NCBI RefSeq assembly: GCF_001612725.1 | Contig: NZ_BDAZ01000077.1 | Span: forward strand, 1 to 50,140 | Length of the DNA: 50,140 nucleotides | Origin: Nocardia anaemiae NBRC 100462 | Lineage (GTDB): Bacteria; Actinomycetota; Actinomycetes; Mycobacteriales; Mycobacteriaceae | Reading direction: 5' to 3' | In this document: positions 42,678 through 50,140 of the stretch, one piece after another | Numbering within the stretch: the stretch's first letter is position 1 | Layout: every line of letters begins with the position of its first letter | Notes under the pieces: generated by a model | What the model saw: the letters and a program-made list of their open reading frames with translations, nothing else | What the model was told of the DNA's origin: nothing | Database searches by the model: none | Position numbers and translations under genes: made by a program

Positions 42678-44203
42678 TGTGCCACCACTTTCAATTCGTT
42701 CCGAGAGCTTTCGACGCTGGTCGTCTCATAGGCGGAGACGTCGAAGTTCTTTGTCATCCTGCGGAATTCGAAGGTGAAATCCGGCCAGAGCGTGGTGTTG
42801 TTACCGTGCTTGTCCAGGTACCAGCTGGCGCAGCCGCCGGTATTCCACACGCTCTTCACCAGTTTGCCCTGCAAATCCTTGTTGTAGGCGTCCTGCACCG
42901 CGCGCTTCACCTCGACGGTGCACAGGCCGAGGCGGTCGACGGTGGCCAGGGCGTCGGCGATGTAGTTGATCTGCGATTCGATCATGTACACCATCGAGGT
43001 GTGGCCGAGGCCGACATTCGGGCCGAGCAGGAAGAACATATTGGGGAAGTTGGCCACCGCCGAACCCTTGTAGCCCTGCTGGCCGATCTCGTCGAATACC
43101 TCCGCCAGCGTGCGGCCGTCCTTGCCCGTGATGGCGTTGTAGGTCGGTGAATCCGTGACGTGGAAGCCGGTCGCGACGATGAGTGCGTCGATCTCGCGCT
43201 CGGTGCCGTCCTTGGTGACGATGGAATTCGCGCGCACCTCGGCGATGCCATCGGTGACCACGTCCACATTCGGGCGGCCCAGCGCGGGGTAGTAGTCGTT
43301 GGAGATCAGCATGCGCTTGCAGCCGATCCGGAAGTTCGGGGTGACCTTCTCGCGCAGCTCCGGATCGCGGACCTCCAGCCGCAACTTGGCCTTGGCGATC
43401 AGTTCGAAGGCCTGCATCAGCGCCGGGACCTTGGCCAGGCCGACGACCTGGGTTTCGCGCGCGGCGTAAATGGCGGCCCGGGATAGTCGCTGGAAGCCCG
43501 GAATGTGTCGGAAGGCGAGACGCTCCGGCAGGGTGTACGGGCGGTCGATGCGCGGAAGCAGCCACGGCGCGGTGCGCTGGTAGACGTCCAGGTGCGCGAC
43601 CCGCGGGGCGATGGACGGCACGATCTGGATGGCCGAGGCGCCGGTGCCGATGATGGCGACGCGCTTGCCGGTCAGATCGGCGTCGTGGTTCCAGCGGGCG
43701 GAGTGGAAGATCTCGCCCTCGAATTCGTTGATGCCCTTGATATCCGGGAGCGCGGGCTCGCACAGCGCGCCGACGGCGGACACCACGGTTTCGGCGGTGA
43801 AGCTGCCCCGGGTCGAATCGATATGCCACAGGTTGGTGGCGTTGTTCCAGCGGGCCGCGGTTACGTCGCAGTTGAACAGGTGCTTGTCGAGCACGTTGTA
43901 TTCGCGCGCGACGCCCTGGATGTACTGCTGGATCTCGCCCTGCTTGGAGAACGAGCGCGACCAGTTCGGGTTCAGCGCGAAGGAGTACGAGTACAGGTGC
44001 GACGGCACATCGCAGGCCGCGCCAGGGTAGGTGTTGTCGCGCCAGGTGCCGCCGACATCGCTGCCGCGTTCCAGCACGAGGTAATCGTTGCGGCCCTGCT
44101 TGCTCAGCCGGATCGCCAGGCCCAGACCAGCGAAACCGCTGCCGATGATGATGGTCTTGACGTGGCGGTTGCCGACAGCTTTGTCTGTAACCTTGCGACT
44201 CAT
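42674..44203 (-). CDS. Flavin monooxygenase, Baeyer-Villiger type (MymA-like)
   Basis: A 509-residue FAD/NADPH monooxygenase. The FAD fold is IIIGSGFAGLGLAIRL (18-33), the GGTWRDNTYPGAACDVPSHLY region is typical of the class, and the fingerprint F-x-G-x3-H-x3-W is present at 161-171 (FEGEIFHSARW). The NADPH fold VAIIGTGASAIQIVP follows. The enzyme inserts oxygen into ketones to give esters. It leads a three-gene operon with an SDR and an esterase. The set resembles mymA (Rv3083) to sadH, but the neighbouring regulator is TetR rather than AraC-type VirS. Confidence 0.94.
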   Translation of the reverse strand: MSRKVTDKAVGNRHVKTIIIGSGFAGLGLAIRLSKQGRNDYLVLERGSDVGGTWRDNTYPGAACDVPSHLYSYSFALNPNWSRSFSKQGEIQQYIQGVAREYNVLDKHLFNCDVTAARWNNATNLWHIDSTRGSFTAETVVSAVGALCEPALPDIKGINEFEGEIFHSARWNHDADLTGKRVAIIGTGASAIQIVPSIAPRVAHLDVYQRTAPWLLPRIDRPYTLPERLAFRHIPGFQRLSRAAIYAARETQVVGLAKVPALMQAFELIAKAKLRLEVRDPELREKVTPNFRIGCKRMLISNDYYPALGRPNVDVVTDGIAEVRANSIVTKDGTEREIDALIVATGFHVTDSPTYNAITGKDGRTLAEVFDEIGQQGYKGSAVANFPNMFFLLGPNVGLGHTSMVYMIESQINYIADALATVDRLGLCTVEVKRAVQDAYNKDLQGKLVKSVWNTGGCASWYLDKHGNNTTLWPDFTFEFRRMTKNFDVSAYETTSVESSRNELKVVAQ

Positions 44204-44246
44204 ATAATCCAGACTACGATCCTATTGAGCATGAGTCAACAGTAAT

Positions 44247-44259
44247 TGAGCAGTGTTCA
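44247..44259. promoter_or_regulatory. TetR-type palindrome in the monooxygenase/tetR promoter region
   Basis: TGAGCA-G-TGTTCA is a 13-base palindrome with one mismatched pair, in the 69-base gap between the divergent starts. ATTGAGCA recurs at 44224, giving a second half-site. The TetR protein probably binds here and represses both directions. Confidence 0.55.
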
Positions 44260-44272
44260 GTAAGATGGCCCC

Positions 44273-44908
44273 GTGAGTAGTCGAGGCACCGGAGAAACGG
44301 TCAAGCGCACCCGGCTCAGCCCGGAAGAACGCCGTCTACAACTGATTACCCTGGGCGCGAAGATGCTCGGCGACCGCGCCATCGAAGACATCTCGATCAC
44401 CGAAATCGCCGGGGCAGCCGGGATCTCCCGCGGACTGCTCTTCCACTACTTCCCCACCAAACAGGACTTCCAACTGGCGATAGTGCGCCACGCCAATGCC
44501 GAGCTACTCGAGCGCGTCGCCCCGGACCGCACCCTTGGGGTATTCGAGATGCTGCGCGATTCGATCGAGCGCTACATCGCCTACGTCGGTGAGAACCGCA
44601 ATTCCTACGTCTCGCTGCTGCGCGGCCCGGCCAGCGTGAGCGCCGAGGTGCTCCCACTCGTCGACCAGACCCGCAACGCCATCATCGACCTCATCCTGAC
44701 CGAAGTCCCCGTCGATATCCCGGACACCGACCGACCCCGCCTGACCCTCGCCATGCGCGGCTGGATCGCCTTCGTCGAGGAAACCACCCTCACCTGGCTC
44801 CGCCACGAAACCATCACCCGCGACCAACTGGTCGACCTCTTGGTCGAATCCCTACTCGCCCTGGCTCTTTCCCTGAACCCGGCACTGGCCGCCGCGCTAC
44901 GCGGATGA
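44273..44908 (+). CDS. TetR-family transcriptional regulator
   Basis: A 211-residue protein from GTG 44273. The helix-turn-helix is ISITEIAGAAGISRGLLFHYFPTKQDFQLAIV, and the helical C-terminal ligand domain contains WIAFVEETTLTWLR. It is divergent from the monooxygenase-SDR-esterase operon, so it is likely its repressor, responding to a ketone, fatty acid or acyl-CoA. The next gene (phoD) follows 74 bases later with its own start. Confidence 0.93.
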   Translation: MSSRGTGETVKRTRLSPEERRLQLITLGAKMLGDRAIEDISITEIAGAAGISRGLLFHYFPTKQDFQLAIVRHANAELLERVAPDRTLGVFEMLRDSIERYIAYVGENRNSYVSLLRGPASVSAEVLPLVDQTRNAIIDLILTEVPVDIPDTDRPRLTLAMRGWIAFVEETTLTWLRHETITRDQLVDLLVESLLALALSLNPALAAALRG

Positions 44909-44982
44909 TCGAACGACAAGGCCATCGGCAAACGGACAACGGAACATCGGTGAGAGCGATCGAGCGGTGGATATCCTGATGT

Positions 44983-46608
44983 ATGGGTCTGTCTCGTCGG
45001 CAGCTGTTGAGGGTGGGTACGGCTGGATCGGTTGCGGTGTTGGTGGGGGCGTCGGCGGCGAGTAGTGCGCGGTTTCGGGCGCCGCGATGGTTGGGGAATC
45101 CGTTCACGTTGGGGGTGGCTTCGGGGGATCCGCTGCCGGATGGAGTGGTGTTGTGGACGCGGCTGGCGCCGGATCCGTTGGCACCGGATGGGCTCGGGGG
45201 GATGGCGCAGCATCCGGTGACCGTCGATTACGAGGTTGCCCACGACGACCAGTTCCGGGATGTGGCGGCGCGGGGGAGCGCGCTCGCCACCCGCGAACTC
45301 GCACATACCGTGCATCCGGAGGTCGGGGGTCTCGAGCCGAATCGCTGGTACTTCTATCGCTTCCGCGCGGGTTCGGCGATTTCGCCGGTGGGTCGCACCC
45401 GAACGGCGCCACCATCCGGACAGCCAACCGCGCGAATGCGATTCGCGTTCGCGTCCTGTCAATCGTGGCCGTCCGGCTACTACACCGCCTATGAGCATAT
45501 GAGTGCCGAAGACCTCGATCTCGTTGTGCACCTGGGGGATTACATCTACGAACGCGGCTGGAACCGCGGCCGTGCGGGGATGTCGGTGGAGCCCTATCTG
45601 GCCGCCGAAGCGGTCGACCTGCCCGGCTACCGACTGCGCTACGCCCAGGCCAAGGCCGAACAACCGCTGCGCGCCGCGCACGCGGCATTCCCCTGGCTGG
45701 TCACCATGGACGACCACGAGATCGACAACAACTGGTTCGCCGACCACCCCGGCCTCGGCCTCGACATCTACCGCATCCCCGCACTGTTCCGCCGCCGCAA
45801 AGCCGCCGCCTTCCAAGCGATGTACGAGCATCAGCCACTGCGCATCGCGGCCCTGCCGTCCGGCTCGACCATGCGCATCCATCGCCGCTACACCTTCGGC
45901 GACCTCGCCGACATCACCATGCTCGACACCCGGCAATACCGCACCGGCGGAGCCTGCGGCAACGGCAATATCGGCGACGACTGCCCCGGCCGACTCTCAC
46001 CCGACCGCTCGATACTGGGTGCGCCGCAACGAGATTGGCTGCTCGACGGCCTGACCCGCTCCACCGCCCGCTGGCAGATCCTCGGCAACCAGGTGGCCAT
46101 GGCCAAGTCCGACTACGACCCCGGCCCAGGCACCAATTTCGGCACCGACGCCTGGGACGCCTATGTGGCCGACCGCAACACCATCCTCGGCACCGCCGCC
46201 GACCGCGATATCCACAACCTCGTCGTCATCACCGGCGACCGCCACCACAACTACGCCGCCGACCTGCGCCCCGACTACGCCACTTCCGAATCTCCTGTCG
46301 TAGCAGCAGAATTCACCGGCACATCGATCACAACCGGTGGCGACGGCACCGATGTCAACCTCACCGGCCGCAACCTGCTGGTCGCCAACCCGGACATGAA
46401 ATTCTTCAACTCGCAACGCGGATACGTCCGGGTCCAACTCGACCATTCCCTGTGGCGCACCGACTTCCGCGTCGTCCCCTACGTCCGCCGCCCCGGCGCC
46501 GCGATCCACACCCGCGCGAGTTTCGTTGTGCAGGACCGAATTCCAGGCGTCACCGCAGTCGACCACGCCGACCCCGGCAGCGCAGGGGGGCCACCGGCTC
46601 CGAGGTGA
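44983..46608 (+). CDS. phoD: Tat-exported PhoD-type alkaline phosphatase
   Basis: A 541-residue protein. The twin-arginine signal MGLSRRQLLRVGTAGSVAVL is followed by a signal-peptide end near residue 30. The PhoD motifs are FASCQSWPSGYY, HLGDYIYERGW, MDDHEIDNNW, the metal ligands in LGNQVAMAK, and VITGDRHHNYAADL. PhoD enzymes hydrolyse phosphodiesters and phosphomonoesters outside the cell, usually with Fe and Ca, and are induced by phosphate starvation. Export depends on the Tat system, for which tatB is in this window. No pho box was looked for with certainty. Confidence 0.95.
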   Translation: MGLSRRQLLRVGTAGSVAVLVGASAASSARFRAPRWLGNPFTLGVASGDPLPDGVVLWTRLAPDPLAPDGLGGMAQHPVTVDYEVAHDDQFRDVAARGSALATRELAHTVHPEVGGLEPNRWYFYRFRAGSAISPVGRTRTAPPSGQPTARMRFAFASCQSWPSGYYTAYEHMSAEDLDLVVHLGDYIYERGWNRGRAGMSVEPYLAAEAVDLPGYRLRYAQAKAEQPLRAAHAAFPWLVTMDDHEIDNNWFADHPGLGLDIYRIPALFRRRKAAAFQAMYEHQPLRIAALPSGSTMRIHRRYTFGDLADITMLDTRQYRTGGACGNGNIGDDCPGRLSPDRSILGAPQRDWLLDGLTRSTARWQILGNQVAMAKSDYDPGPGTNFGTDAWDAYVADRNTILGTAADRDIHNLVVITGDRHHNYAADLRPDYATSESPVVAAEFTGTSITTGGDGTDVNLTGRNLLVANPDMKFFNSQRGYVRVQLDHSLWRTDFRVVPYVRRPGAAIHTRASFVVQDRIPGVTAVDHADPGSAGGPPAPR

Positions 46609-46617
46609 GAAAATGAC

Positions 46618-46658
46618 GACGCCGGGCCGAATCCACAGCGTGGCTTCGGCCCGGCGTC
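46618..46658. terminator. Bidirectional terminator between phoD and kgd
   Basis: GACGCCGGGCCGAA and TTCGGCCCGGCGTC form a perfect 14-base stem around a 13-base loop between the convergent genes. Confidence 0.85.
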
Positions 46659-46672
46659 GGGTCAGCGAGGAA

Positions 46673-49600
46673 CTACGCGGTCGGCTCGAAGGCCTCGGCG
46701 ACGATTTCGGCTTGTTCCACCGCGTGCACCTTCGACGAACCCGAGGAGGGGGCCGACATGGCGCGGCGGGAGATGCGGCGGAGCTTGGTGAAGCGCTCCG
46801 GGAGCAGCTCGGGCAGGTTCAGGCCGAAGAAGGGCCAGGCGCCCTGGTTGGCCGGTTCTTCCTGGACCCAGGCGATATCGGTCGCATTCGGGTAACCGGC
46901 CAGTGCCTCGTTGAGGCGGAACTTGGGCAGCGGGTAGAGCTGCTCGATGCGGACGATGGCGACATCCTCGCGCTTCTGCTTGGCCTTTTCGGCGACCAGC
47001 TCGTAGTAGAGCTTGCCGCTGGTCAGCAGGACGCGCTTGACCTTGTTGCGGTCGCCGATGCCCTGTTCGTAGGTGGGCTCGTCGAAGACCGAGCGGAACT
47101 TCGATTCGGTGAAGTCCTTCAGGTCCGAGACCACGGCCTTATTGCGCAGCATCGACTTCGGGGTGAAGACGATCAGCGGGCGGCGGATGCCGTCGAGCGC
47201 GTGGCGGCGCAGCAGGTGGAAATAGTTCGCCGGGGTGGACGGCACGGCGACCGTCATCGAACCCTCGGCGCACAGCTGCAGGAAGCGCTCGATGCGACCG
47301 GAGGTGTGGTCCGGGCCCTGACCCTCGTGACCGTGCGGCAGCAGCAGCACGACCTCCGAGAGCTGACCCCACTTGGCCTCACCGGAGGAGATGAATTCGT
47401 CGATGATGGACTGCGCGCCGTTGACGAAGTCACCGAACTGCGCCTCCCACAACACAAGTGCGTCCGGGTTGCCCAGCGAGTAGCCGTATTCGAAACCGAC
47501 AGCGGCGTATTCGCTCAGCGCCGAGTCGTGCACCGCGAACCAACCCGGGTTGCTGCTGCCGATGTTGTGCAGCGGGGTGTATTCCTCGGCCGTCTTGCGG
47601 TCGATGATCACCGAGTGGCGCTGGGTGAAGGTGCCGCGACGCGAGTCCTGACCGGTCAGGCGCACCGCGCGACCCTCATCGATCAGCGTGCCGAAGGCGA
47701 GCAGTTCGGCGAAGGCCCAGTCGACCTTGCCCTCGTAGGCCATTTCGCGCCGCTTCTCCAGCACCGGCTTGACGCGCGGGTGCACATTGAAGCCGTCCGG
47801 CACGCCGAGGAAGGCGTCACCGATGCGCTGCAGCACGGCCTTGTCCACGGCCGTCACGACCGTCGCAGGCACCTGCTGGTCGTCCTCGACCGATTCACTC
47901 GGCTCCGGGGTGTACTTCTCCAGTTCCCTGACCTCGTTGAAGACCCGCTCCAGCTGACCCTGGTAGTCACGCAGCGCGTCCTCGGCCTCTTTCATGGAGA
48001 TATCGCCACGACCGATCAGGCTCTCGGTGTATGCCTTGCGCACCGAGCGCTTGGTGTCGATGACGTCGTACATGTACGGCTGGGTCATCGACGGGTCGTC
48101 GCCCTCGTTGTGACCGCGACGCCGGTAGCAGATCATGTCGATCACGACGTCCTTGCGGAACTTCTGCCGGAAGTCCACCGCCAGGCGCGCCACCCAGTCG
48201 CAGGCCTCCGGGTCGTCACCGTTCACGTGGAAGATCGGCGCGCCGATGAACTTCGCGATGTCGGTGGAGTATTCGGTGGAGCGGCTGTTCTCCGGTGCGG
48301 TGGTGAAGCCGATCTGGTTGTTCACCACGATGTGGATGGTGCCGCCGACCCGGTAACCGCGCAGCCCCGACAGGTTCAACGTCTCCGCGACCACACCCTG
48401 ACCCGCGAATGCGGCGTCACCGTGCAGCATCAGCGGCATGACCGAGAAGCCCTCGGGCCCGTCGCCCTTGTTCAGCAGGTCCTGCTTGGCGCGCACCAGA
48501 CCCTCGAGCACCGGGTCGACCGCCTCCAGGTGCGAGGGGTTGGCGGTGAGCGAGACCTCGATCTCGTTGTCGCCGAACATCTGCAGGTAGGTGCCGCGCG
48601 CACCGAGGTGGTACTTCACGTCGCCGGAGCCGTGCGTGGCCGCCGGGTTCATATTGCCCTCGAACTCGGTGAAGATCTTCGAGTACGGCTTGCCGACGAT
48701 ATTGGCGAGCACATTGAGGCGACCGCGGTGCGGCATACCGATGACGACCTCGTCGAGCGAATGCTCGGCGGACTGGTCGATCACGGCGTCCATCATCGGG
48801 ATGACGGCCTCGGCGCCCTCGAGCGAGAAGCGCTTCTGCCCGACGTATTTGGTCTGCAGGAAGGTCTCGAAGGCCTCCGCGGCGTTCAACCGGTTCAGGA
48901 TGTACTTCTGCTGTGCGACAGTCGGCTTGACGTGCTTCTGCTCGACGCGCTCCTGAATCCACTGCAGCTGCTCGGTTTCCAGGATGTGGGTGTACTCCAC
49001 ACCGACGTGGCGGCAATAGGCATCGCGCAGTACCGAGAGCACATCGCGCAGCTTCATCCGCTCCTGGCCGTGGAAGCCCGCGACATCGAAGGTGCGGTCC
49101 AGGTCCCAGAGGGTGAGGCCGTGCTGGGTGACATCGAGGTCCGGGTGGCTGCGGAACTTGTCCTTGACCAGCCGCAGCGGATCGGTGTCGGCCATCAGGT
49201 GGCCGCGGTTGCGGTAGGCGGCGATCATCTCGAGCACGCGGGTGCTCTTGTCGACGCCGCGTTCCTTGACGTCCTTGCGCCAGCGCACCGGCTCGTAGGG
49301 CACGCCGAGGCCATGGAAGATCTCGTCGTAGAACTCGTCGCTGATCAGCAGGTTGTGGATGGTCCGAAGGAAGTCGCCGGATTCGGCTCCCTGGATGATG
49401 CGGTGGTCGTAGGTCGAGGTCAGGGTCATCAGCTTGCCGACGCCGAGCTCGTTGATGCGCTCGTCGCTCATGCCCTGGAATTCGGCCGGGTACTCCATCG
49501 CGCCCGCGCCGATGATCGCGCCCTGGCCCGGCATCAGCCGTGGCACCGAGTGCACGGTGCCGATGGTGCCCGGGTTGGTCAGCGAGATGGTGACGCCGGT

Positions 49601-50140
49601 GAAATCGTCGATGCCGAGTTTGCCGTCGCGGGCGCGGCGCACGATGTCCTCGTAGGCGGTGTGGAACTGCCCGAAGCTCATGGCCTCGCAGCCCTTGATG
49701 GCCGCGACGACCAGCGAGCGGTTGCCGTCTTTGCCCGCCAGGTCGATGGCGAGGCCGAGGTTGGTGTGCGCCGGGGTGATCGCGTTGGGCTTGCCGTCGA
49801 TCTCGGCGAAGTGCCGGTTCAGATTCGGGAAGGACTTGACCGCCTGCACGATCGCGTAGCCGAGCAGGTGGGTGAAGGAGATCTTGCCGCCGCGGGTGCG
49901 GGCCAGATGGTTGTTGATGACCAGGCGGTTATCGATCATCAGCTTTGCCGGAATGGCGCGCACGCTGGTCGCGGTCGGGATCGCCAGCGACGCCGACATG
50001 TTCTTGACCACGGCGGCGGCCGGGCCGCGCAGCACCTTCGCTTCGTCGGTCGCGGTTTCCGCGGGCTTCGGCGCGCCCGAGGTGGGCGCGGCGTTCGAGG
50101 TCGGCGCGGGCGTCGTCTGCGGCGCGCGGGCGGTGGGCTT
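46673..50140 (-). CDS. kgd: Multifunctional 2-oxoglutarate decarboxylase/dehydrogenase (KGD), 5' end missing
   Basis: The frame is open to the right edge, so about 1,155 of the roughly 1,230 residues of KGD are visible. The edge cuts inside the Ala/Pro/Thr-rich linker. From the N-terminus come an E2-type acyltransferase catalytic domain (ISLTNPGTIGTVHSVPRL, then TSTYDHRIIQGAESGDFL), the thiamine-diphosphate E1 domain (GMPHRGRLNVLANIV, HGDAAFAGQGVVAETLNLS, VNNQIGFTT, YRRRGHNEGDDPS) and the E1 C-terminal domain (LPHGHEGQGPDHTS). It decarboxylates 2-oxoglutarate in the TCA cycle and matches Rv1248c. Its regulation by an FHA protein (GarA) is known in mycobacteria, but the regulatory Thr is near the missing end. 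Confidence 0.96.
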   Translation of the reverse strand, partial: KPTARAPQTTPAPTSNAAPTSGAPKPAETATDEAKVLRGPAAAVVKNMSASLAIPTATSVRAIPAKLMIDNRLVINNHLARTRGGKISFTHLLGYAIVQAVKSFPNLNRHFAEIDGKPNAITPAHTNLGLAIDLAGKDGNRSLVVAAIKGCEAMSFGQFHTAYEDIVRRARDGKLGIDDFTGVTISLTNPGTIGTVHSVPRLMPGQGAIIGAGAMEYPAEFQGMSDERINELGVGKLMTLTSTYDHRIIQGAESGDFLRTIHNLLISDEFYDEIFHGLGVPYEPVRWRKDVKERGVDKSTRVLEMIAAYRNRGHLMADTDPLRLVKDKFRSHPDLDVTQHGLTLWDLDRTFDVAGFHGQERMKLRDVLSVLRDAYCRHVGVEYTHILETEQLQWIQERVEQKHVKPTVAQQKYILNRLNAAEAFETFLQTKYVGQKRFSLEGAEAVIPMMDAVIDQSAEHSLDEVVIGMPHRGRLNVLANIVGKPYSKIFTEFEGNMNPAATHGSGDVKYHLGARGTYLQMFGDNEIEVSLTANPSHLEAVDPVLEGLVRAKQDLLNKGDGPEGFSVMPLMLHGDAAFAGQGVVAETLNLSGLRGYRVGGTIHIVVNNQIGFTTAPENSRSTEYSTDIAKFIGAPIFHVNGDDPEACDWVARLAVDFRQKFRKDVVIDMICYRRRGHNEGDDPSMTQPYMYDVIDTKRSVRKAYTESLIGRGDISMKEAEDALRDYQGQLERVFNEVRELEKYTPEPSESVEDDQQVPATVVTAVDKAVLQRIGDAFLGVPDGFNVHPRVKPVLEKRREMAYEGKVDWAFAELLAFGTLIDEGRAVRLTGQDSRRGTFTQRHSVIIDRKTAEEYTPLHNIGSSNPGWFAVHDSALSEYAAVGFEYGYSLGNPDALVLWEAQFGDFVNGAQSIIDEFISSGEAKWGQLSEVVLLLPHGHEGQGPDHTSGRIERFLQLCAEGSMTVAVPSTPANYFHLLRRHALDGIRRPLIVFTPKSMLRNKAVVSDLKDFTESKFRSVFDEPTYEQGIGDRNKVKRVLLTSGKLYYELVAEKAKQKREDVAIVRIEQLYPLPKFRLNEALAGYPNATDIAWVQEEPANQGAWPFFGLNLPELLPERFTKLRRISRRAMSAPSSGSSKVHAVEQAEIVAEAFEPTA

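Noticed and set aside
44605..45936. 443-codon minus-strand frame opposite tetR and phoD
   Set aside because: It crosses two real genes antisense and has only Arg/His/Pro-rich sequence.
1..50140. tRNA, rRNA, CRISPR arrays, insertion sequences and prophage genes
   Set aside because: I saw no cloverleaf-type tRNA, no spaced identical repeats of CRISPR type, no transposase or integrase and no terminal inverted repeats with target duplications.

Overview
The window reads as ordinary chromosome from a high-GC mycolic-acid actinomycete, most likely Nocardia or a close relative. The evidence is the strongly GC-rich third codon positions, the frequent GTG starts and several gene blocks I recognise from the Mycobacterium tuberculosis chromosome between about Rv1209 and Rv1248c. 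Those blocks are sigE-rseA-htrA-tatB with the divergent O-methyltransferase, glgC/glgM, tag with the DUF3117 protein and the DivIVA-like membrane protein, mrp with transglycosylase, DUF1003 and MgtE-like genes, corA, and kgd at the right edge. I found no rRNA, tRNA, insertion sequence, prophage or CRISPR array.

Layout. Positions 1-3.3 kb hold the tail of a Uma2-type protein, a lone XdhC-type factor, a small membrane protein, an unrecognised protein and a helix-turn-helix protein with a probable operator. Positions 3.4-7.6 kb are the envelope-stress block tatB, htrA, rseA and sigE, with a candidate ECF promoter inside the sigE leader, then a divergent O-methyltransferase. Two tandem small membrane proteins sharing a C-terminal Cys-x-x-Phe-Cys motif follow at 7.7-8.2 kb. 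Glycogen/alpha-glucan synthesis (glgC and glgM, divergent) is at 8.2-10.7 kb, then an rRNA-methyltransferase-like gene, the DUF3117 mini-gene, tag and a DivIVA-like protein with a long repetitive Pro/Gln/Thr tail. A 625-base gap with degenerate short repeats precedes mrp. Two MltB-type transglycosylases (15.6-18.1 kb), each with a GTnAC-N6-GTnAC-like box upstream, lead to DUF1003 and MgtE/CBS genes.

From 20.1 to 24.5 kb lie a CitE-like lyase, a stress-protein-like membrane protein, a suppressor-of-fused-like protein, corA, a PHP phosphoesterase and a small membrane protein. An 820-base stretch without a gene then carries a decayed flavoprotein fragment. Next come malic enzyme, an Hrp1-like CBS protein, a mycothiol-dependent-enzyme-like gene divergent from a MarR regulator across a 45-base palindrome, and a complete OpuC/ProU-type osmoprotectant ABC operon with a second, divergent substrate-binding lipoprotein. 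From 33 kb there is a PadR-MFS efflux pair, a membrane sulfite-oxidase-like enzyme, a CGNR regulator divergent from an alpha/beta hydrolase, and a FadD15-like acyl-CoA synthetase. A mymA-like set (Baeyer-Villiger monooxygenase, SDR, HSL-type esterase) is divergent from a TetR regulator. A Tat-exported PhoD phosphatase and the 2-oxoglutarate decarboxylase kgd, cut by the window edge, close the region.

Functional themes are envelope maintenance (SigE stress regulon, Tat, HtrA, transglycosylases, CorA), central carbon and storage metabolism (glgC/glgM, malic enzyme, CitE-like lyase, kgd), osmoprotection, and several small regulator-plus-target modules with visible operators. The least explained elements are the CxxFC proteins, the degenerate repeat tracts, the HTH/Rossmann-like protein and the gene remnants.
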